Shown: positions 42,339 through 53,110 of the stretch, piece by piece
Layout of the letters: each line of letters opens with the position of its first letter
Numbering within the stretch: position 1 is the stretch's first letter
Assembly (NCBI GenBank): GCA_964540535.1
Contig: CAZIMO010000005.1
Location: 131,192 to 195,191 of the forward strand
Origin: Fimenecus sp964540535
Lineage (GTDB): Bacteria; Bacillota; Clostridia; Oscillospirales; Acutalibacteraceae
DNA length: 64,000 bases
Direction: 5' to 3'
Program-made: the position numbers and the translations under genes
The notes under the pieces: generated by a model
The model's input: only the letters and a program-made list of their open reading frames with translations
Databases searched by the model: none
Told to the model about the DNA's origin: nothing

Positions 42339-43775
42339 TTATTTATAATTCTTTACAAAGTGCTTATAAAATGCAACACAGTTTGCAACTGAGTCTATGT
42401 CGATATTTTCATTTTCAGCGTGTACCGAGCCTAACTGTTGCGCCGAAAGCTTAATCGGAGCAAACCGCAGAACGCATTCGCAAACATCAGTGAGGGTTCT
42501 TGCGTCTGTTCCCGCAGGAAGAATAAACGGCGACGCAGGATACTGCGGAAAAACCGAGCCGATACATTTCATTGTATATGCAAACGGCGGTTTTGTCATA
42601 TCGGCAGGAGCATGGTATTCGCTGTCAGCAGTCATTTCAATTTCAATATCGTATTTCTTTGCAATCTTTTGGAATTTTTTGAAATCCTCTTCAAAATCCT
42701 TTTCGTCAACGGGTCGCATAAATGCTTTTGCCGTGCACTGCTTTGAACCTGTACTGCCCTCAATTTTATTAAAGGTACAGGTTGTGCCTATAAGTCCGCC
42801 TGCCTGCGCGTTCATTTTGGGCATAACCTTTTTAATTATTCCGCCGAAAAGCCACAGATTTGACAAAAGCATATTCATAGGAAATTTAAGATAGGGTGCC
42901 ATATACTGAAACATTGCCTCAACCTGGGTGTTAAGACGGCGAATAAAAATATCTTTCGTCATAATCTCGTTTATAAATGACGACATTCGCTCAACAGGCG
43001 TTGCTGTGTCTCCCGATGTAAGACTTGCGTGACCGTTGCCCGACACCGCCTTACAGTTAATATAAATTCTGCCTTTTTCGTGAACGGCAACCATTCCGCA
43101 TTTATCCGCTTTCATTCCTGCAAGAGGAGGTTCAATAAGCGCGCCGCCCTCATCGAGAATTACTTCAAAACTTATATTGTTTTCTTTAAAATATTCAAGT
43201 GCCAGCGGAATACCGTCGCCGCCAAGCTCTTCGTTATGTGAAGAACCGATCCATATATTGCAAGGCGGTACAAATCCCTCGTTCAAAAGCTCTTCAAGAG
43301 CTGAAAATTCCGCAAAAAGAGGAGTTTTTGTATCAACTGTGCCTCTGCCCCAAATTTTGCCGTTTGCAATCTCGCCCGAAAAGCCGCTATGCTCCCATTC
43401 GCCGCTGACTTCAACCACATCATGGTGGGACATAAGCATTATGTTTCGGCTTTTGTCTGTACCCTCAATTTTATAAATCCAGCAGTCATCGCCGAAGGTA
43501 ATTTTTTCGGCTGTTTTATGTACCGTGGGGAACAGTTCAGCCATAACCTCGCGAAGCTTTGCAAATTCTGTATCGTCAAAGCTGTTCTCAACAGAAACGG
43601 TTTTGCACCTAATCATCTTTTGCAGACGACAAGCATAATTCATAATTTCTTCGTCATTATAAAACGGTTTAAATTCAGTAAGCTTTCTTGCATTTTTAAC
43701 CGCCTGCAAAGTATTGACCGCCAATACAACCGCAATAATAAGAAGCAAAGTAAGTATTAACATAAAAATTACCAT
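42339..43775 (-). CDS. M20 family metallopeptidase (carboxypeptidase S-like)
   Basis: 478 residues: an N-terminal membrane anchor (about 4-24) then a di-zinc M20 domain. Metal ligands are visible in LMSHHDVVEV (His), GRGTVDTK (bridging Asp) and SSHNEELGGDG (Glu/Glu), with a late His in GSVHAENENID. The dimerisation insert lies between. It resembles yeast carboxypeptidase S/PM20D1-type enzymes that cut peptides or N-acyl amino acids. The ATG 43775 is supported by AAGGGGAG six bases upstream. It is divergent from the giant surface protein gene. Confidence 0.92.
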   Translation of the reverse strand: MVIFMLILTLLLIIAVVLAVNTLQAVKNARKLTEFKPFYNDEEIMNYACRLQKMIRCKTVSVENSFDDTEFAKLREVMAELFPTVHKTAEKITFGDDCWIYKIEGTDKSRNIMLMSHHDVVEVSGEWEHSGFSGEIANGKIWGRGTVDTKTPLFAEFSALEELLNEGFVPPCNIWIGSSHNEELGGDGIPLALEYFKENNISFEVILDEGGALIEPPLAGMKADKCGMVAVHEKGRIYINCKAVSGNGHASLTSGDTATPVERMSSFINEIMTKDIFIRRLNTQVEAMFQYMAPYLKFPMNMLLSNLWLFGGIIKKVMPKMNAQAGGLIGTTCTFNKIEGSTGSKQCTAKAFMRPVDEKDFEEDFKKFQKIAKKYDIEIEMTADSEYHAPADMTKPPFAYTMKCIGSVFPQYPASPFILPAGTDARTLTDVCECVLRFAPIKLSAQQLGSVHAENENIDIDSVANCVAFYKHFVKNYK

Positions 43776-43939
43776 TAAGAACTCCCCTTATACCAATTCG
43801 TAAGTATATACTATTTAATTAAGTGTATCACAATTACATCAATTTGGCAAATGTATCAGTTTTTCGTTTTGTGGTATGGTTAAAATATAAAAAAAATTCT
43901 CTTGTACTTATACAAAATGAACAAAAATGCAGTTTCGGG

Positions 43940-43968
43940 TTGATTATCTTGCGTTTTTGGATTATAAT
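43940..43968 (+). promoter_or_regulatory. Promoter of the giant surface protein gene
   Basis: TTGATT (43940-43945), 17-bp spacer, TATAAT (43963-43968), 40 bp before ATG 44009. Confidence 0.65.
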
Positions 43969-44008
43969 TTAACCAATAATGTATATTTGAATACAAGGAG
44001 AGTTTTGT

Positions 44009-47000
44009 ATGCAAACAAAGAGTAAAAAGCTTCTGAGTATTTTTCTTTGTGCCGTGCTTATCTGCACAATGCTGATACCGGGCATTACCTCGTTTTCAGC
44101 AGACATCACAATGGAAATAACTTATGACGGCGCACCTGTCACCGAAACACTTTCGGTTCAGGAATACCGTTCGCTTGAACTTGGATATACGCTGTCGGCA
44201 GATATGCCGGACGGTGCGTATGTTGAGTGGTCAAGCAATCAGCCCCTGCTTGCGGGTGTTGACAGCAACGGTAAAGTCACAGGCTATGACTATTCAAAAG
44301 CCGCAATATTCCAAAAATGGCTTGATGAAGATGTGCGTTCAACGCCCGTAGTCGGCGAATCAATGGCAAATGCTATTGAAAGCGCTATTGCAAGCGCAGG
44401 GATAGACATTGAAACTGCGGATACAAACACAATTGTCGCTCTTGTAAGAACCATTGCAGGCGATTCACTTGCAGACAGACTGCAATCAATGCTTGACAAT
44501 ATGACAATTGAAATTACAGCCACTCTTTTCGACGCTAACGGCAACGAGCTTGCAACAGATACTGTAACGGTTATAGTTGAAAAAAGCGTTATTGCGTCTG
44601 TTGCTCCCACAGGTGTGCATATTACAAATAAAAATACAGTGCCTACAACAGTTGCAGTGGGTTCAACCGTTCAGCTTTACGGCGCATGCACTCCCGTTCG
44701 TCTGAAACAGGGCATCAAATGGTCAATGGGCAGTTCAGCTCTTGATTCCTCTTCAAAGAACCATGCAACAGTTTCTTCTGACGGCTTGGTAACTTTTACA
44801 TCAGTTGGTGAAGCTACTGTAAGAGTAAATCCCGAAAGCACGCTCTATGCTGCTTTTTCAGACACAATCAAGTTCACGGTTGTTGACCCGTCAGAGCTTC
44901 CTGTTACTGATTTTACAATCAGCGGTGAAACAAAGGTGAATGAGGGCGAAACAACTCAGTTATCAGTCGCTGATCTTGTACCCGCAGGTGCATATATCGG
45001 AGATATCGAGTGGTCGTCGTCCGATTCGTCAGTTGCAATGGTTGACCAGAACGGTGTTGTAACAGGTCTTGACGGAGGAAGCGGACTTACATATTCTAAA
45101 ACTGCAACTATTTACGCCAAGATAGGCGAGGTTACACGCTCGGTAACAGTAACGGTTTCAAGAAGCTTAATAGGCTCAACAATATCGGGCGTTGAAATAA
45201 GCGGTGATACTGCTGTCGGTATAGGCAACACATCAAGCTATACAGCAACAATTACTCCGTCACGTCTCAGCTCAAATTCCGATGTTGTTAAGAGATGGGG
45301 TGTTATTGACCCTGTAACACAAGAAAAAATTTATGTTACGGACGGTGAAGCAACCGACGGAATAGGCAAAATTGACAGCAACGGTAATTTTACAGGTGTT
45401 TCAAGCGGTAAATCTACAATATTTGTAGACGCTGAATACAACGGAACGGTTGTTACAAATACCTTTGAGGTAATTGTCGGTAACGCTATTACTGATTTCG
45501 CCATTTCGGGTAATCTTTCAGTTGAAGAGGGCGCAACAACCCAGCTTTCAATAACTTCAATAACTCCCGTTGATTATGACCCTGCGCTTTTAGAGACAGT
45601 TGTTTGGACTGTTGAAAATCCAAGCATTGCCTATGTTGACGAAAACGGTGTTGTAACAGGTCTTGACGGCGGCGCGGTAACAATTATCAGACCTAACACC
45701 AAAACGACCACTGTAACAGCGACAGTTGCCGGTGTTTCAAAAAGTGTTCAAATAACAGTAAGCAGTACAAGACTCAACACATATACAGGCGGTTATATTG
45801 ACGGACCCGACGCGGTTGTTGTTGATTTCCCGCATACATATACATCGGTTCATTCACCTGCCAGAGTTGATACTTCCCGTCAGTATTGGGGAATTGCATA
45901 CGATGACGGTCAGTCACCCTGGGGTTCAACAACCAACAACAGTTTCCTTACTTCGTTTGACGGAAACACAGATAACTCATACGCTTCAATCGACAGTAAA
46001 ACAGCTCTTGTTACCGGTAAAAAGGCGGGAACAATTGAAATTTGGACATATATGGCGAGAAATCTTACTTCTCATCAGAATTTGTCCCGTCAGATAGATG
46101 TAGTTGAGCTTACTCCCAAGAGTATAACTATTACCGCTCCTGAAAAATATGAATACCTTGAGGGTAATACAGAGCTTGACCTTACAGGCTTGGTTGTAAA
46201 AATCACATATGATAAAAATGAACTTGCGCAGTATTATCCCGAAGCTGCTGATTGGTCTGAAGATCAAATGACGGTTGAGGTAACCGATTATGAGGTCGGT
46301 TCAATAAACAACGCTTTGCTTGACAATGAACAGTATATTATTGTTACTGTTACAAGAGCAGGCAAAGAAATGCGCGCAATTTTCCCTGTGCTTGTAAAAT
46401 CAAAGCAGGTTGACACAATCGATATTACCGAAACTCCGCGTTATCAGTATCTCGAGGGCGAAACCGAGCTTGACCTTGACGGACTCAAGGTTATTGCAAA
46501 CTATCTCAATGCAGAAAGCGAAGAGATTACAAACTACACAGTAAATACTAATGATTTTAACCCGACTATTCTTGACGTTGAGCAGTATATAACAGTAACA
46601 TATACCCATGCAGGCAGAAGTGCTTCTGATACATTCCCGATAATCATTTACGGCATACCTGTTGTGAACGTTACAACCGAGCCTGCCGATTATTCGGGCG
46701 AATGGACAAAAGACGATATTACATTTACTTTAGACAGTACACATCAGACTGACGGAATTACATACTATTATAAATCAAATTCCGATACGGGTTGGACAGC
46801 ACTTTCGGGAAATACTCTCACCGTTGATACAAGTATTGAAGAAACATATTATTTCAAGGCAGTCAACGGCAAAGATATTGAGAGTGCAGAAACAATCGGT
46901 TATAAAGTGAGCATTGATAAGGTAACTCCTGTATTTACGATTACTCCCGAAACAACCGATATTACAAATCAGTCATATAATGTGACTGTGAATGTCGGTA

Positions 47001-50000
47001 CAATAGGCGCTTCGGGCATTCAAAGCATTACTCTTGACGGCAAGGATATTACAGGCAAAACTCAGTTCACAGTAGATGAAAACGGAACTTATACCGTTAA
47101 AATCACAACTGTCAGCGGACTTGAAGCAGAAGAAAGCATAGTAATCAACAATATTGATAAAACTGCTCCTGCAATCACAAATATTACGGTTGAACATAAA
47201 AATAACGGCGGATTTGCAAGATTTATTAACAAGATCACTTTCGGCTTGTTCTTCAACGAGGCTGTTGAGGCAACAATAACTGCCGAAGATTACGGTGTTG
47301 CAGGCGTTGACTTTATTGAATACCGTTATCTTGACGTAAACGGCGATTCGTTAGGCGATTGGGCAGTTTATGACGAAAACAATAAGCCTTCACAGGACCC
47401 AGACTTTAAAGGCTATATCGAAGCAAGAGTTACCGACAAGGCAACTAATGTTTCAGACAGCTATTATTCAGAGGGCTATGTAATTGACGGTACACAGCCT
47501 ACTGACATTGTTGTTACTGCAAAGGATGCAGATGGACTTTATGTCAGCGATACATGGACTTCAACAAATGTAACGCTTGAGCTTTCATCAACAGCGTTTT
47601 CTGACGTCTATATGTATTATTACAGCGTTGACGGCGGAGAAACCTGGAATGAGGTTGACGGCAATACAATTACAGCGTCAGCACACGGAATTGCCGAATA
47701 TCAGTTCAAGGCGGAGTCCTATTCTGCTCTTGAAAGTGCAGTAACTCCATTTACTGTAAAAATTGATAAGACCCAGCCGGTTGTCCGTGTTGATTTTGAG
47801 GGTACATTCGGCAGATGGACTTCCGGTAATGTGAAGTTCAGTTTCTCAACACTCAGCGAAGCAATTTCGGGTATTACATATTATTACAGCACAGACGGTG
47901 TTAATTGGATTGAAATTACAACAGGCGATGAAATTCTTCTTAATGAAAATACAAATGCAACCTATGTTTTCAAGGCAGTAAACGGCGCAGGCGTTGAGAG
48001 CAACCCCTCAGACAGCTATAAAGTAATGATTGACAATGTTGCACCGTCCATTCAGTTTACTCCTGAAAAGACAGAGTTTACAACCGAACCTTATGATATT
48101 GCATTAAATATCGCTTTCGGCGAAGCAGGACTTAATTCTGTCAGCGTAAACGGTGTTGACATTACAGGTCAAGATAAATTAACAGTAAGCGAAAACGGAA
48201 CTTATGTATTTGTAATGACAGGCAATAACGGTCTTACATCTACCGAGGTTTTAAAGGTTGAAAACTTTATTTCATATGAAATTAAAGTAACAAATATTGA
48301 TTTTTCAAGCGAAAACGGCTTTGCGAACTATTTCAATGAGCCATTCGGCAAGTATTTCAGCGAAAATGTCACAGTTTCAATGGACGCTTCATGCAACGAC
48401 GGTTCAATCGGCAAAATTGAATACCGTTTACTTGACGAAAACGGCAATCCCACAGGCGAATGGACAGTTTATGACAGCGAAAATAAGCCTGTTATAGACG
48501 CAAACTTCAAGGGCAGTGTTGAGGCTCGCGCTTATGATACAACAGGCACAAAAATGTCTGAAATCGTAAAGAGCGAGGGCATAACAGTTGACTTTATCGC
48601 GCCTACAGCTCCTGTAATTTCTGCAACCGCTAACGGTGAGGAGTACACAGGAGAATGGACAAACGGCGAAATCGAAGCAGCCCTTTCATCAACTGCATAT
48701 TCAAGCGTTTATGAATATTATTACCGTATTGATGGCGGTGAGTGGCAAAAGCTCAGCGGAAATACCGTAACTCTTAAAGATGTCGGTGAGCATAATTATG
48801 AGTTTAAGGCAGTTTCAAAGGCAAATCTTGAAAGTGCAGTATCAAAGCTTTCAACAAAATTTGAAAATGCGGCTCCTGCACTTGCAATAGCAGTTGACGG
48901 TACAATCGGTCACAGAACTTATGACGATGTAACCTTCACACTCTCTTCACCCAACACCATTTCGGGTATTACTTATTATTACAATCTCGGCGAGGGCTGG
49001 GTTGAAATGGAAGATGATACTGTTGAAATCAATACAACCTGCGATAATACCTATGCATTTAAGGCAGTAAACGGCGCAGGCGTTGAAAGCTATCAAAGCC
49101 CGTCATATCGTGTAATTGTTGATAAGAATTATCTTCTTGTTGAAAAGAAGCCTATTCTTAATGTAACAGTAAGCGGTACAGCAGGCGAGTGGACTTCAAA
49201 TTCAGTTTTATTTACTCTCACATCAACAGAGTGCGAGGGCGAAGTTACATATTATTATGATAACGGTAACGGCTGGCAGGCAATGAACAGCAATATCCTT
49301 GCTGTTACAAGCCTCGGAACTGAAACCTATAAGTTCAAGGCTGTTGACGAAACAGGTCGAGAAAGCACAGAAAGCGCAGAATACAGCGTAATGCTTGATA
49401 CCGTTGCGCCTAATGTTTCAGTTGCTCTTGACGATGCGAATTTCACAAACTCAACACGCACCGCAGCTGTAACAGCCATGGCAGGCATTTCCGGCATTAA
49501 GTCAATTACAGTAAACGGCACTGACATTACCGAATCAGAAAGCTTCACAGTAAACGAAAACGGCAAATATACCGTAACAGTAGTAGCAAATAACGGCTTG
49601 AGCGCAACAACAGTGCTTACAGTAGCGAGCTTTGACTACGAAGCTCCCGATGTAACGGATATTACAATGGAGCACAAGAATAACGGCGGATTTGCAAGAT
49701 TTATCAATGCAATCACATTCGGTTTGTTCTTCAATGAAGAAATTGAAGTAACAGTATCAGCAGAAGATACAGGCGCATCGGGACTTGACAGAATAGAATA
49801 CAGACTTCTTGATGCAAACGGAACAGCAATAAGCGAATGGCTCACATACAATGAAGCGGATAAACCCACAGTGGATGTAGAGTTCAAGGGCTATGTAGAA
49901 GCAAGAGCAGTAGATAAAGCAGGCAATACATCACCTGTACTTACATCAAGAGGATTTGTGGTAGATACAGAAAATCCTGCAAATATAGCAGTAACAGCAA

Positions 50001-53000
50001 CAGTTGACGGCGCAGAGTATGACGGAACATTCACATCACAGGATGTAGTACTTACACCGAGCGCAACAGCATTCTCAGATATTCACTCATATATGTATAA
50101 AGTGGATAACGGCGAATGGAATGTAATGACAACTGAAAGCATAGTGGCTCTTGACGGAGTACATACATACAGCTTCAAGGCAGTATCAAACGCAAATCTT
50201 GAAAGCGATACAGTATCAGTCACAACCAAGGTAGAAAAGGGAACACCCGAATTAACAGTAAATGTTGCAGGCGCAACAGATAGTTGGACATCAGCAGATG
50301 TAGTGTTCACACTTTCAAGCACAAACGGCAATTCAGGCACAACTTATTACTACAACAACGGTAAGGGCTGGCAGGCAATGGACAGCAATGTTCTTACAGT
50401 AAGCGAGAATGTGAATGCAGAATACAGCTTCAAGGCAGTAAACGGCGCAGGCACAGAAAGCTCTGTATCAGACAGCTACATTGTAATGCTTGATAAGACT
50501 GTTCCAGAAATTTCAGTTACACCAAACGAAACAGACTTTACAAACAAAGATGTAACTCTTGATGTAAAGGTTACTGATAACAGCATTTGCGGTGTTGCAG
50601 GAACAAAAGTAAACGGCGATGCGCTTAACGCAGATAAATACACAGTAAGCGAAAACGGAACATATATGTTCACAGTAACTCTTAATAACGGCAACAAAGC
50701 GTCATACATCGTTACAGTTTCAAATATTGATAAGGAAGCTCCGGCAGTAACCGAAATCAATACAGGCAAAGAAAATTCTGTTGTAAACAGCGTTAAGATT
50801 TACGGTGATGAAACAACAGTAACAATCACAGCAGAAGATACAGGCGTATCGGGCATTGCAAAGATAGAGTACAGAGCAGTAAATACGGAAAAGCTTCTTG
50901 CGAAAATGGGTATTAACGGCTTCTGGAAAGAATATGACGCAAACGATAAGCCTGTGCTTGAAGATAACTTTAAAGGCTATGTCGAAGTAAGAGTAACCGA
51001 CAATGCAGGTAATGTTTCAGAGATTTTAACAAGTGCAGATATTCTTGTTGATACTAAAGCACCCGAAATCAAGGCTGAAACAGCTTACAACGGCGAATGG
51101 ACCAAAGAAAATATTGAGTTTGTCCTCACAGGGGAAGCAGATTCAGACATTGCATACTATATGATTAAGGCTGACAGCGGTGAGTGGACTGATCTCGACA
51201 CGGATACCTTTACAGCAAGCAAAGAGGGAACACATACCTACGGCTTCAAGGCAGTATCAAATGCAGGCCACGAGAGTGAAGCAGTGTATTTTGATACAAG
51301 CATTGAAAAGACCGCTCCTGTAACAGAAATTTCTGTATTCGGAACAGTCGGTGAATGGACAACAGGTGCAGTATCATTCGTACTTAAAACCGAAAATGCT
51401 CTTTCGGGCGTAAAATATTACTATGATAACGGCAACGGCTGGACAGAAATTCACGGCGATACGCTTACAGTTACAGCTGATATAAATGCTGAATACACAT
51501 TTAAGACTGTAAACGGCGCAGGCGTTGAAAGCGTTTACGAAACTGTTTATAAGGTAATGAAGGATTCTGTATTGCCGACAGTTAAGGCCGAATACAGCGA
51601 GCATACACCGAATGACGCACTCACAATCCCCGTTGAAATTACAACAGGTATTTCGGGAATAAAAGCAGTAACTGTTGACGGACAGGACATTACCGAATCA
51701 GAAAGCTTCACAGTAAATGAAAACGGCAAATATACCGTAACAGTAGTAGCAAATAACGGCTTGAGCGCAACAACAGTGCTTACAGTAGCGAGCTTTGACT
51801 ACGAAGCTCCCGATGTAACGGATATTACAATGGAGCACAAGAATAACGGCGGATTTGCAAGATTTATCAATGCAATCACATTCGGTTTGTTCTTCAATGA
51901 AGAAATTGAAGTAACAGTATCAGCAGAAGATACAGGCGCATCGGGACTTGACAGAATAGAATACAGACTTCTTGATGCAAACGGAACAGCAATAAGCGAA
52001 TGGCTCACATACAATGAAGCGGATAAACCCACAGTGGATGTAGAGTTCAAGGGCTATGTAGAAGCAAGAGCAGTAGATAAAGCAGGCAATACATCACCTG
52101 TACTTACATCAAGAGGATTTGTGGTAGATACAGAAAATCCTGCAAATATAGCAGTAACAGCAACAGTTGACGGCGCAGAGTATGACGGAACATTCACATC
52201 ACAGGATGTAGTACTTACACCGAGCGCAACAGCATTCTCAGATATTCACTCATATATGTATAAAGTGGATAACGGCGAATGGAATGTAATGACAACTGAA
52301 AGCATAGTGGCTCTTGACGGAGTACATACATACAGCTTCAAGGCAGTATCAAACGCAAATCTTGAAAGCGATACAGTATCAGTCACAACCAAGGTAGAAA
52401 AGGGAACACCCGAATTAACAGTAAATGTTGCAGGCGCAACAGATAGTTGGACATCAGCAGATGTAGTGTTCACACTTTCAAGCACAAACGGCAATTCAGG
52501 CACAACTTATTACTACAACAACGGTAAGGGCTGGCAGGCAATGGACAGCAATGTTCTTACAGTAAGCGAGAATGTGAATGCAGAATACAGCTTCAAGGCA
52601 GTGAACGGTGCAGGCACAGAAAGCCTTGTATCAGACAGCTACATTGTAATGCTTGATAAGACTGTTCCCGAAGTTTTATCAATGGAAGTGCTTTCAAACG
52701 GCAAGAGCTTTGAAAACGGTGCAATTCTCACAAACGGAGTTACAATTACTCTTTCAGCCCGTTCAAATTCAGGTATTGCAAAATATCAGTACAGCCTCAA
52801 CGGCGGCGAGTGGGTTGATATGGAATCAGACACTATCAAGGTAACAGAAGAAGGCTTCTATTCATACTGCTTCCGCGCAGTTTCAAATTCGGGTACAGTA
52901 AGCGAAATGAAGCAGATTGCGTTCACCTATGATAAGGATTATAACCCCAATAATTATGTTACAGGAGTTAATATTCCCAATACAGAGGTTATAACAACAG

Positions 53001-53083
53001 TATCAGCTTCACTTGTTCCTGTGGTTATTGCCGCCGCACTCATTCTTATCAAGAAAAAGAATAAAGATGAAAACAACGACTGA
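44009..53083 (+). CDS. Giant Ig-like repeat surface protein with sortase-type C-terminus
   Basis: 3024 residues. A signal peptide (1-31) is followed by bacterial Ig-like (Big_2) domains starting near residues 197, 297, 394 and 494, each ending in a VDQNGVVTGLDGG-like strand. Two Big_3-like domains with YLEGNTELDL-type motifs start near 704 and 803. From about 890 to 2980, modules of three kinds alternate: GEWT...YYY...YKFKAVNGAGVES; a short ENGTYTVTV type; and a longer type with NGGFARFINxITFGLFF (near 1067, 1892, 2613, and a diverged copy near 1434). The C-terminus has IPNTE, a hydrophobic stretch and KKKNK. The likely role is adhesion or glycan contact at the cell surface. The gene stands alone. 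Confidence 0.9.
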   Translation: MQTKSKKLLSIFLCAVLICTMLIPGITSFSADITMEITYDGAPVTETLSVQEYRSLELGYTLSADMPDGAYVEWSSNQPLLAGVDSNGKVTGYDYSKAAIFQKWLDEDVRSTPVVGESMANAIESAIASAGIDIETADTNTIVALVRTIAGDSLADRLQSMLDNMTIEITATLFDANGNELATDTVTVIVEKSVIASVAPTGVHITNKNTVPTTVAVGSTVQLYGACTPVRLKQGIKWSMGSSALDSSSKNHATVSSDGLVTFTSVGEATVRVNPESTLYAAFSDTIKFTVVDPSELPVTDFTISGETKVNEGETTQLSVADLVPAGAYIGDIEWSSSDSSVAMVDQNGVVTGLDGGSGLTYSKTATIYAKIGEVTRSVTVTVSRSLIGSTISGVEISGDTAVGIGNTSSYTATITPSRLSSNSDVVKRWGVIDPVTQEKIYVTDGEATDGIGKIDSNGNFTGVSSGKSTIFVDAEYNGTVVTNTFEVIVGNAITDFAISGNLSVEEGATTQLSITSITPVDYDPALLETVVWTVENPSIAYVDENGVVTGLDGGAVTIIRPNTKTTTVTATVAGVSKSVQITVSSTRLNTYTGGYIDGPDAVVVDFPHTYTSVHSPARVDTSRQYWGIAYDDGQSPWGSTTNNSFLTSFDGNTDNSYASIDSKTALVTGKKAGTIEIWTYMARNLTSHQNLSRQIDVVELTPKSITITAPEKYEYLEGNTELDLTGLVVKITYDKNELAQYYPEAADWSEDQMTVEVTDYEVGSINNALLDNEQYIIVTVTRAGKEMRAIFPVLVKSKQVDTIDITETPRYQYLEGETELDLDGLKVIANYLNAESEEITNYTVNTNDFNPTILDVEQYITVTYTHAGRSASDTFPIIIYGIPVVNVTTEPADYSGEWTKDDITFTLDSTHQTDGITYYYKSNSDTGWTALSGNTLTVDTSIEETYYFKAVNGKDIESAETIGYKVSIDKVTPVFTITPETTDITNQSYNVTVNVGTIGASGIQSITLDGKDITGKTQFTVDENGTYTVKITTVSGLEAEESIVINNIDKTAPAITNITVEHKNNGGFARFINKITFGLFFNEAVEATITAEDYGVAGVDFIEYRYLDVNGDSLGDWAVYDENNKPSQDPDFKGYIEARVTDKATNVSDSYYSEGYVIDGTQPTDIVVTAKDADGLYVSDTWTSTNVTLELSSTAFSDVYMYYYSVDGGETWNEVDGNTITASAHGIAEYQFKAESYSALESAVTPFTVKIDKTQPVVRVDFEGTFGRWTSGNVKFSFSTLSEAISGITYYYSTDGVNWIEITTGDEILLNENTNATYVFKAVNGAGVESNPSDSYKVMIDNVAPSIQFTPEKTEFTTEPYDIALNIAFGEAGLNSVSVNGVDITGQDKLTVSENGTYVFVMTGNNGLTSTEVLKVENFISYEIKVTNIDFSSENGFANYFNEPFGKYFSENVTVSMDASCNDGSIGKIEYRLLDENGNPTGEWTVYDSENKPVIDANFKGSVEARAYDTTGTKMSEIVKSEGITVDFIAPTAPVISATANGEEYTGEWTNGEIEAALSSTAYSSVYEYYYRIDGGEWQKLSGNTVTLKDVGEHNYEFKAVSKANLESAVSKLSTKFENAAPALAIAVDGTIGHRTYDDVTFTLSSPNTISGITYYYNLGEGWVEMEDDTVEINTTCDNTYAFKAVNGAGVESYQSPSYRVIVDKNYLLVEKKPILNVTVSGTAGEWTSNSVLFTLTSTECEGEVTYYYDNGNGWQAMNSNILAVTSLGTETYKFKAVDETGRESTESAEYSVMLDTVAPNVSVALDDANFTNSTRTAAVTAMAGISGIKSITVNGTDITESESFTVNENGKYTVTVVANNGLSATTVLTVASFDYEAPDVTDITMEHKNNGGFARFINAITFGLFFNEEIEVTVSAEDTGASGLDRIEYRLLDANGTAISEWLTYNEADKPTVDVEFKGYVEARAVDKAGNTSPVLTSRGFVVDTENPANIAVTATVDGAEYDGTFTSQDVVLTPSATAFSDIHSYMYKVDNGEWNVMTTESIVALDGVHTYSFKAVSNANLESDTVSVTTKVEKGTPELTVNVAGATDSWTSADVVFTLSSTNGNSGTTYYYNNGKGWQAMDSNVLTVSENVNAEYSFKAVNGAGTESSVSDSYIVMLDKTVPEISVTPNETDFTNKDVTLDVKVTDNSICGVAGTKVNGDALNADKYTVSENGTYMFTVTLNNGNKASYIVTVSNIDKEAPAVTEINTGKENSVVNSVKIYGDETTVTITAEDTGVSGIAKIEYRAVNTEKLLAKMGINGFWKEYDANDKPVLEDNFKGYVEVRVTDNAGNVSEILTSADILVDTKAPEIKAETAYNGEWTKENIEFVLTGEADSDIAYYMIKADSGEWTDLDTDTFTASKEGTHTYGFKAVSNAGHESEAVYFDTSIEKTAPVTEISVFGTVGEWTTGAVSFVLKTENALSGVKYYYDNGNGWTEIHGDTLTVTADINAEYTFKTVNGAGVESVYETVYKVMKDSVLPTVKAEYSEHTPNDALTIPVEITTGISGIKAVTVDGQDITESESFTVNENGKYTVTVVANNGLSATTVLTVASFDYEAPDVTDITMEHKNNGGFARFINAITFGLFFNEEIEVTVSAEDTGASGLDRIEYRLLDANGTAISEWLTYNEADKPTVDVEFKGYVEARAVDKAGNTSPVLTSRGFVVDTENPANIAVTATVDGAEYDGTFTSQDVVLTPSATAFSDIHSYMYKVDNGEWNVMTTESIVALDGVHTYSFKAVSNANLESDTVSVTTKVEKGTPELTVNVAGATDSWTSADVVFTLSSTNGNSGTTYYYNNGKGWQAMDSNVLTVSENVNAEYSFKAVNGAGTESLVSDSYIVMLDKTVPEVLSMEVLSNGKSFENGAILTNGVTITLSARSNSGIAKYQYSLNGGEWVDMESDTIKVTEEGFYSYCFRAVSNSGTVSEMKQIAFTYDKDYNPNNYVTGVNIPNTEVITTVSASLVPVVIAAALILIKKKNKDENND
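49523..50505 (+). repeat. 983-bp internal duplication, copy 1
   Basis: From GACATTACCGAATCAG to GACTGTTCC this segment matches 51686-52668 with only about five mismatches seen by eye. The offset is 2163 bp, exactly 721 codons. The duplicated unit encodes one NGGFARFIN module plus two GEW/YYY modules. Its codons favour A-ending forms (GCA, ACA, GTA) more than the neighbouring modules. Confidence 0.92.
51686..52668 (+). repeat. 983-bp internal duplication, copy 2
   Basis: Second copy of the segment at 49523-50505, in the same reading frame. Differences include AACGAA/AATGAA near the left end, and AAACGGC/GAACGGT and GCTCT/GCCTT close to the right end, so mismatches cluster at the margins and the centre looks identical. 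Confidence 0.92.
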
Positions 53084-53110
53084 TTTTTAGCAGTTGCTGA
53101 ATTCACGAAA

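Noticed and set aside
49327..52503. Several minus-strand open frames inside the giant surface protein gene, two of them duplicated
   Set aside because: They are antisense shadows, and the identical pairs simply reflect the 983-bp duplication.
44009..53083. Repeats in the giant gene as a CRISPR-like or satellite array
   Set aside because: All repeats are in-frame protein modules, with no short regular spacer-repeat pattern.
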